Shown in pieces: positions 58,977-64,000 of a stretch of 64,000 bases of DNA. Below the pieces are notes generated by a model, which was not told where the DNA came from, did not search any database, and was given only the letters and a program-made list of their open reading frames with translations. Each line of letters opens with the position of its first letter. The stretch's first letter is position 1. The position numbers and the translations under genes are program-made. Source of the stretch: Paraflavitalea soli (GTDB lineage Bacteria > Bacteroidota > Bacteroidia > Chitinophagales > Chitinophagaceae); NCBI RefSeq assembly GCF_003555545.1, contig NZ_CP032157.1, positions 8,002,546-8,066,545 on the forward strand, read 5' to 3'.

Positions 58977-60203
58977 TTATTCATACCGCAATGCCTCAAT
59001 AGGGTCCAGCCGGGAGGCATTCCGCGCAGGGTAATAACCAAAGAACACCCCTGTAATGGCGCATACCAGGAACGACAGTACAATGGAGGATTCCGAGACC
59101 AGTGTAGGCCAGGAAAACAGCAGGGTGACCAGGTTGGCCGCCACAATGCCCAGTACCACACCAATGACACCGCCGGTGATGCTGATGAAGATGGCTTCTA
59201 CCAGGAATTGAAGCAGAATGTCGATACCCCGCGCACCAATCGACATGCGCAAACCGATCTCTTTGGTGCGCTCCGTCACCGATACATACATGATGTTCAT
59301 GATGCCGATGCCGCCCACCAGCAGTGAAATACCGGCAATGGCTGTCAGTAATACGGTGAGCAGTTCACTGGTAGAACTGATCGTACTGATCAGCTCAGCC
59401 TGTGTGCGAACCGTAAAGTCGTCGGGGTCGGTACTCTTTAACTTGTGCTGTTTGCGCAAAATGGCTGATATTTCAGTGGTGGCCAGCGCCGAGCTTTGCT
59501 CATCAATGGCCGAAGCGTAAATGGTTTGCACGTAGGTGATGGCCAGCAATCTTTTTTGTACCGTGGTATAAGGGGCCAGTATGATATCATCCTGGTCCTG
59601 CCCAAAAGCGTTTTCTCCTTTCTCTTCCAGCACACCGATCACTTTAAAGGGTATCTTCTTAAAGCGGATGTATTTGCCGATCGGGTCTTCGCCGCTGCCG
59701 AATATATTCTCTACGATCGTTTGCCCTATGAGGCATACTTTGTTGGCCGTCTTTACATCCTCATCCGTAAAATTGACACCGCTTTTCAATTTCCACTGGC
59801 GTATATCCAGGTAGCCCGGACTCACCCCCTGCATACTGGTGGGCCAGTTGAGCGCCGCATTGATCACCTGTCCGCTGGCGTTCACAGCGGGAGATACGTT
59901 CGTGATATATTGCGCTTGTGCTTCCATCGCTTTGGCATCTTCTACCGTTAAAGTTTGCAGCGAAGCAGCGCCCAGCCTGGCGCCGCCGCCCACAGTGGTA
60001 TTGCTGCTGGGGCGCAGCGTGATCATGTTGGAACCCATGGTCGACAACTGGTCCCTGATGCTTTGTTTGGACCCCTGGCCAATAGCCACCATCGTGATCA
60101 CAGACGCTACGCCAATGATGATGCCCAGCATGGTCAGGAAGGCACGCAGCTTGTTGCGCAGCAGCGCCCGCCAGGCAATTCTAAAAAGGTTGATCACATT
60201 CAT
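58977..60203 (-). CDS. MacB-type ABC transporter permease
   Basis: A 408-residue inner-membrane permease with the MacB layout of four membrane helices: TM1 near 20-45 (AFLTMLGIIIGVASVITMVAIG), a large periplasmic domain, and three C-terminal helices (LLTAIAGISLLVGGIGIMNIM, the VSVTERTKEIGLRMSIGARGIDIL coupling region, GGVIGVVLGIVAANLVTLL, IVLSFLVCAITGVFFGYYPA). It ends in SRLDPIEALRYE, typical of the family. It works with the ATPase encoded 11 bases upstream, the adaptor and TolC-like protein. Confidence 0.94.
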   Translation of the reverse strand: MNVINLFRIAWRALLRNKLRAFLTMLGIIIGVASVITMVAIGQGSKQSIRDQLSTMGSNMITLRPSSNTTVGGGARLGAASLQTLTVEDAKAMEAQAQYITNVSPAVNASGQVINAALNWPTSMQGVSPGYLDIRQWKLKSGVNFTDEDVKTANKVCLIGQTIVENIFGSGEDPIGKYIRFKKIPFKVIGVLEEKGENAFGQDQDDIILAPYTTVQKRLLAITYVQTIYASAIDEQSSALATTEISAILRKQHKLKSTDPDDFTVRTQAELISTISSTSELLTVLLTAIAGISLLVGGIGIMNIMYVSVTERTKEIGLRMSIGARGIDILLQFLVEAIFISITGGVIGVVLGIVAANLVTLLFSWPTLVSESSIVLSFLVCAITGVFFGYYPARNASRLDPIEALRYE

Positions 60204-60214
60204 GTTGCATGGTT

Positions 60215-60964
60215 TTAATAATCATCCTGGGTGGGTAAGGCGGCCAGCGCTTCCTGCGCCGATCGCACATTTTCATTGACGATATCTTTTACTACCCGGC
60301 CATCCTTCAGGGTGATCGTGCGGGAACTAAAGGCTGCTATATCTGGTTCGTGCGTCACGAATACGATCGTTTTCCCCTGTTGCTGGTTCAGCTCCTGCAT
60401 CAGTGACATGATCTCGTACGAGGTGCGCGTATCCAGGTTGCCCGTTGCTTCATCCGCCAGTATCATTACCGGTTGATTGACCAGCGCCCGGGCAATGGCC
60501 ACACGCTGCTGCTGGCCGCCCGACAATTGATTGGGCAGGTGATCCAGCCGGTCCGCCAGTTTAACCGCTTCCAGCGATCTAAGCGCCCGTTCATGCCGCT
60601 CTTTAGCTCCTACTTCTTTGTTGTAGAGCAAGGGCAGTTCTACATTCTCCAGCGCAGAAGTGCGCGCCAGCAGGTTGTAGGATTGAAACACAAAACCGAT
60701 CTTCCGGTTGCGCAGCCTGGCCAGTTCATTGCGCGAGAGGTCTCTCACACTGATATTATCCAGCAGGAATTCTCCATCCGAGGGCTTGTCAAGGCAACCT
60801 AAAATGTTCAATAGCGTGGTTTTGCCCGACCCGCTGCTGCCCATGATCGTAACAAACTCACCCGCTTCAATTTGAAAGGACACGCCTTTTAAAGCGCGCA
60901 CCGTTTCACTGCCCATTTTGAACTCACGTTTCAGGCCTTTTATGTCAAGGATCTTTGTAGCCAT
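60215..60964 (-). CDS. MacB/LolD-type ABC transporter ATPase
   Basis: The 249 residues hold a full nucleotide-binding domain: GSSGSGKTTLLNILGCL (Walker A), FVFQSYNLLAR (Q-loop), LSGGQQQRVAIARAL (signature), VMILADEATGNLD (Walker B; note AD before EAT) and VTHEPD (switch His). It is a separate chain from the permease, unlike fused E. coli MacB. It powers the tripartite exporter by conformational pumping rather than through a membrane pore. Confidence 0.95.
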   Translation of the reverse strand: MATKILDIKGLKREFKMGSETVRALKGVSFQIEAGEFVTIMGSSGSGKTTLLNILGCLDKPSDGEFLLDNISVRDLSRNELARLRNRKIGFVFQSYNLLARTSALENVELPLLYNKEVGAKERHERALRSLEAVKLADRLDHLPNQLSGGQQQRVAIARALVNQPVMILADEATGNLDTRTSYEIMSLMQELNQQQGKTIVFVTHEPDIAAFSSRTITLKDGRVVKDIVNENVRSAQEALAALPTQDDY

Positions 60965-60999
60965 ATTATACCGTATAAGGTTTCATTAATAATGCAGGC

Positions 61000-62265
61000 T
61001 CATCGCGGTGGTCGCGTGCCGCCGCCACTGCCGCCTCCTCCGCCGCCCCGGCCACCCGGACGCTGGGGCATGAACGGACTGGTTGATTTGGCCTTTGCTT
61101 TGCCTTTCAGCGTTTCATAGCCTGTTACCACTTCATCTTCCGTGCTGAGGCCCGATAGGATCTCCCGCTGCGTTTCATTCGTCATGCCCGTCATTACATG
61201 GTGAAGGATTAGCGCGCTGTCTTTCTTTACCCATACATAGCTTGGCTGGCCGGTGGTACGCACACTGGTATCCCTTTTATGCCTGGTGGTATCCCGGCGG
61301 TCCGGCGGAGAACCCGAATGCCTTTCCACCTTGTATATTTTCCGCAGCACCGTGTCGGGCTCAAAATTGAAAGCACTGGCCGATACCAGTAGAGCATGTT
61401 CTACCTCTTTGGTGTAAATGAAGATGCTGGCTGTCATGCCCGGCTTTAGCCGTTTGTCTGAATTGGGAGCATCAATAAGCGTGGTATAGGATACCACGTT
61501 GGCAGAAGTGGAAGGTTGTAGCCTGATCTCTTTCACCCGCCCGCTAAAAGTATCTTCCGGAAAAGCATCTACCGTGAAAATGACACGCTGCCCTTTTCCT
61601 ACGTTGCCGATATCCGCTTCATCTACCGATGCCTGCACCTGCATATTGGTCAGGTCCCTGGCAATGCTGAAGAGCGTGGGTGTATTGAAACTGGATGCCA
61701 CCGTTTGTCCCTCACTTACATTACGCGATAGAACAGTGCCGTCGATGGGCGAATAGATATTTGTAAAGGAGAGATTGCGTTTAGCCGAAGACAACTGCGC
61801 TGCCACACTGTTCACATTGTCTTTTGCCGCATTGTATTGGTACAGCGCAGTTTCCAGTTCCGCCTTGGCAATGGCCCCTACCTTGTACAGGTTCGACTGC
61901 CGCTCATAATTGCTTTGCTGGTACACCAGGTTCGACTTGGCCTGTTGCAGGTTGGCGTTGATCTGATCTACCTGTGCCTGCAGCAATACCTTGTCCAGCT
62001 GCGCCAGCAATTGCCCTTTTTTCACCGTACTGTTAAAATCAACCAACACCTTGGTGATCGTGCCTGATACCTGCGAGCCGACGGCTACCGTATCCACCGG
62101 CTGCAAAGTGCCTGTAGCCGTTACCGTATTGGCAATCGTTCCATAATGTGGTTTTTCCGTATTGAGGACAATGGTGGTTTTTTCTTCCCTGAATTTCCAG
62201 TACCATATACCCACGCCTGCAGCTACCAGCACCAACACCCAGATGAGCCATTTAATTTTTTTCAT
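61000..62265 (-). CDS. Periplasmic adaptor subunit, MacA/HlyD family
   Basis: A 421-residue membrane-anchored adaptor: TM helix near residues 5-23 (WLIWVLVLVAAGVGIWYW), a split lipoyl domain (GTLQPVDTVAVGSQVSGTITKV ... NIYSPIDGTVLSRNVSEGQTV), a coiled-coil hairpin (~80-165) that contacts TolC, a beta-barrel domain and a Gly/Arg-rich tail (RPGGRGGGGGGSGGG). It joins the MacB-like permease to the outer membrane channel. It precedes the ATPase gene by 35 bases. Confidence 0.94.
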   Translation of the reverse strand: MKKIKWLIWVLVLVAAGVGIWYWKFREEKTTIVLNTEKPHYGTIANTVTATGTLQPVDTVAVGSQVSGTITKVLVDFNSTVKKGQLLAQLDKVLLQAQVDQINANLQQAKSNLVYQQSNYERQSNLYKVGAIAKAELETALYQYNAAKDNVNSVAAQLSSAKRNLSFTNIYSPIDGTVLSRNVSEGQTVASSFNTPTLFSIARDLTNMQVQASVDEADIGNVGKGQRVIFTVDAFPEDTFSGRVKEIRLQPSTSANVVSYTTLIDAPNSDKRLKPGMTASIFIYTKEVEHALLVSASAFNFEPDTVLRKIYKVERHSGSPPDRRDTTRHKRDTSVRTTGQPSYVWVKKDSALILHHVMTGMTNETQREILSGLSTEDEVVTGYETLKGKAKAKSTSPFMPQRPGGRGGGGGGSGGGTRPPR

Positions 62266-62299
62266 GGTAGATCCTTTTTATGTCCGTTGTCAAATTGAT

Positions 62300-63634
62300 T
62301 TAGAATGTGATGGGCACACCCGCATAGAAGTCATATATTTTGCCATACAGTATGCTGCTGTATTTGGCTTGTATGTATGCCTGTGTGGCCTGTACATACG
62401 TATTTTTCTGTTGTAACAATTCTACCAGGTTCACCGATCCGTATTTTAATTGTTCGTTGGTGATATTGTAGGTTTCTTCACTGGCTTTCATTTGCGTATT
62501 GGCAGCAGTGTATTGCGCCAGCGCGTTCTGCCAGCTGATGTATACCTGCTCTATTTGTTGGTTCAGCGTGTTCCTGGTATCCAATTGAGCAAGCCTTGCC
62601 TGTTCAATGAGGATATTGTTTTTGGCAATATTGGTTTTGTTGATCCGCTTATTATAAATAGGAACGCTCATATTGATGCCCAGGGATTGGTAGAAATTAT
62701 TGTTCAGTTGCTTTAGATAAGGGTTTGCCTGGTTATCTGAGTAGCCCGTAGAGAGCGAAGCGCCCAGGCTAATGGTTGGCCTGGTACCTGCTTTCACTTT
62801 GGCCAGGTTGGCCTCCGCCAGTTGTACCGCTACTTCGCTGTTCTCGATCTCGGGTCTTGTTTGCTGTGCCGTTTCCTGTGTTTGAATAAGTCCCTGTCCT
62901 TCGGCATCTACCTTCACAGCAGGGGGAACGGTGACCTCGAAGTTGTAAGTAGAAGGCAACAGCAGCAATTGTTTCAATACCAGGGTATTTTGCCGGAGGG
63001 TATTATTGGCGTTGACCAGGTTGTATTCATCCGAAGCTACCTGCGATTCAAATTGCAGGAAGTCTTTACGCGAAATGCTGCCGGCATCAAACTGTTGTTG
63101 TCCTTGCTTCAATTGGGCGCGGGAGGTGGCCAGTATCTCTTCCATGTACACGATATTCTCTTTGGCCAGCAGGATATTCAGGAACGCCTGGGTAATGCTG
63201 AGGGTAATATCATTTTCGGTTTCCTGCACATTTAGGTTGGCTGCTTTTAACGACAGCTCTTTTGCCTTGATATCATTCTTCAGAAAACCGCCATTGAACA
63301 GTACAATGGACGAACTGAGGGAGTAGTTGCTGCTGAAATTGGCCTGTGTCTGGAAGCCGCCTACTACCGGATCGGTATTGGTACTGTTGACCAGTGATTG
63401 CGACATAGCCCCCGACAGGCTGGGCAGTTTGGCTGCTTTCGATTGCAGCAGGTCTTCGTTGGCGGAGCGGCTGCTTAGCTTTTGCGTATTGATAGTGATG
63501 CTGTTCTGCCGGGCATAAGCAATGCTGTTCTCCAATGTCCAGTTCACCGGAACACGCTGCAGGAGTGTATCCTGGGCATTTACAAACATAGAACTGCCTG
63601 CCGTGAGCATTAAAATGATCATTACTTTTTTCAT
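62300..63634 (-). CDS. TolC family outer membrane efflux protein
   Basis: The 444 residues have a signal peptide (IILMLTAGSSMFVNAQ) and two OEP repeats with long helices rich in Gln, Ala and Asn (SANEDLLQSKAAKLPSL, ITQAFLNILLAKENIVYMEEI, and the second VQLAEANLAKVKAGTRPTISLGASLSTGY). It forms the outer membrane exit duct. As first gene of the minus-strand run TolC-adaptor-ATPase-permease it completes a MacAB-TolC-type exporter of peptides, lipids or macrolide-like compounds. Confidence 0.93.
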   Translation of the reverse strand: MKKVMIILMLTAGSSMFVNAQDTLLQRVPVNWTLENSIAYARQNSITINTQKLSSRSANEDLLQSKAAKLPSLSGAMSQSLVNSTNTDPVVGGFQTQANFSSNYSLSSSIVLFNGGFLKNDIKAKELSLKAANLNVQETENDITLSITQAFLNILLAKENIVYMEEILATSRAQLKQGQQQFDAGSISRKDFLQFESQVASDEYNLVNANNTLRQNTLVLKQLLLLPSTYNFEVTVPPAVKVDAEGQGLIQTQETAQQTRPEIENSEVAVQLAEANLAKVKAGTRPTISLGASLSTGYSDNQANPYLKQLNNNFYQSLGINMSVPIYNKRINKTNIAKNNILIEQARLAQLDTRNTLNQQIEQVYISWQNALAQYTAANTQMKASEETYNITNEQLKYGSVNLVELLQQKNTYVQATQAYIQAKYSSILYGKIYDFYAGVPITF

Positions 63635-63944
63635 ATCCCGAAAATATTAGAGTAGTTAGGTTGGGGACAGCAAAGCGGTTAGGAGTGGGGTATCCTGTAA
63701 ACGGTATGTATCTGGGCTGGGGGAATCAGTCAGCCGGTACAGCCGTTTATATTAGTTATTCATTGAATATACGAAATCATATCCAATCAACTTGTTATCG
63801 TTTGGTGATTAAGGGGTTCGTTAAAGATTATGTTTGACTTTACAAGGGTAGAATGCAAATCATATACCCGGCCCTTTGTACCTTTATCAGGCCCCGGTCT
63901 CTGACAAGGACCTGTAATTATATCCACTCAACTTTGCCCATCGT
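63635..63944. other. Intergenic region between the efflux operon and the truncated lipoprotein gene
   Basis: No gene is seen. It should contain divergent promoters. TATGTTTG at 63829-63836 is an exact TAnnTTTG, but its nearest TTTG (63801-63804) is 24 bases away, longer than usual, and it lies 108 bases before the ATG at 63945. No repeat is obvious. Confidence 0.4.
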
Positions 63945-64000
63945 ATGAATATCCCTGCAGCTCTAAGCCTGATCTTTTTGCTGGCTGTCTATGCCTGTTC
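63945..64000 (+). CDS. N-terminus of a lipoprotein (3' truncated by the window)
   Basis: ATG 63945 opens a frame MNIPAALSLIFLLAVYACS, a lipoprotein signal with lipobox VYAC. The gene continues beyond the window, so nothing more can be said. Confidence 0.5.
   Translation, partial: MNIPAALSLIFLLAVYAC

Overview
The window reads as chromosome of a Bacteroidota bacterium, most likely family Chitinophagaceae. The evidence is C-terminal type IX secretion (T9SS) sorting domains (28670-29914, 55968-57833), a TonB-dependent receptor with an N-terminal carboxypeptidase-like domain, ~790-residue FtsX/MacB permeases, promoter boxes of the Bacteroidota type (TTG ... TAnnTTTG), and few recognisable Shine-Dalgarno sites. 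No rRNA, tRNA, CRISPR array or intact mobile element was found. Both ends cut genes.

Layout. 1-9342: a membrane glycosyltransferase, two unrelated fructose-bisphosphate aldolases side by side, a tandem run of small genes (lipoprotein, VOC, exonuclease, GNAT, unknown), a kinase-like unknown and a metal/cobalamin-binding-like protein. 9523-18041: FtsX-type permease, a gene-poor kilobase of repeats, a cystathionine beta-synthase-type enzyme, an alpha/beta hydrolase and Tex. 18182-24655: a two-component system in an operon with envelope proteins, then an ECF sigma/anti-sigma pair. 24850-29914: CtpA-type protease, MurNAc kinase/MurQ-type recycling pair, T9SS protein. 30168-34844: a single-gene nuclease-STAND-TPR protein that looks like an anti-phage system, and a TetR-controlled pair of membrane proteins. 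34948-45057: an aromatic amino acid cluster (Phe/Tyr-rich leader peptide, pheA, aminotransferase, tyrA, DEAD-box helicase, DAHP synthase-chorismate mutase, an IS200-like protein, aroB, aroA, aroC). 45062-49713: DUF952 and a cell-wall block (VanX-like dipeptidase, L,D-transpeptidase, RlpA, OmpA). 49809-57833: pdxJ, a RhuM-Fic/Doc protein, TonB receptor, lipoprotein and beta-helix T9SS protein. 57835-63634: oxidoreductase and a MacAB-TolC-type efflux operon.

Most notable. (1) A transcription attenuator at 34913-35092: a 30-residue leader with 11 Tyr/Phe in 12 codons, a strong terminator, and an exact 8-nt antiterminator segment inside the leader gene, upstream of pheA. (2) At least a dozen intergenic repeats with one architecture: short, slightly varied words repeated several times, often followed by an inverted copy, with a different word at most loci. 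One family (GAGCT...AAATACAG...GGCTCG) recurs four times. (3) An IS200/RAYT-like protein inside the aro cluster that keeps its HUH motif but has Phe where the catalytic Tyr should be. (4) The nuclease-STAND-TPR protein with near-identical 126-bp repeats.
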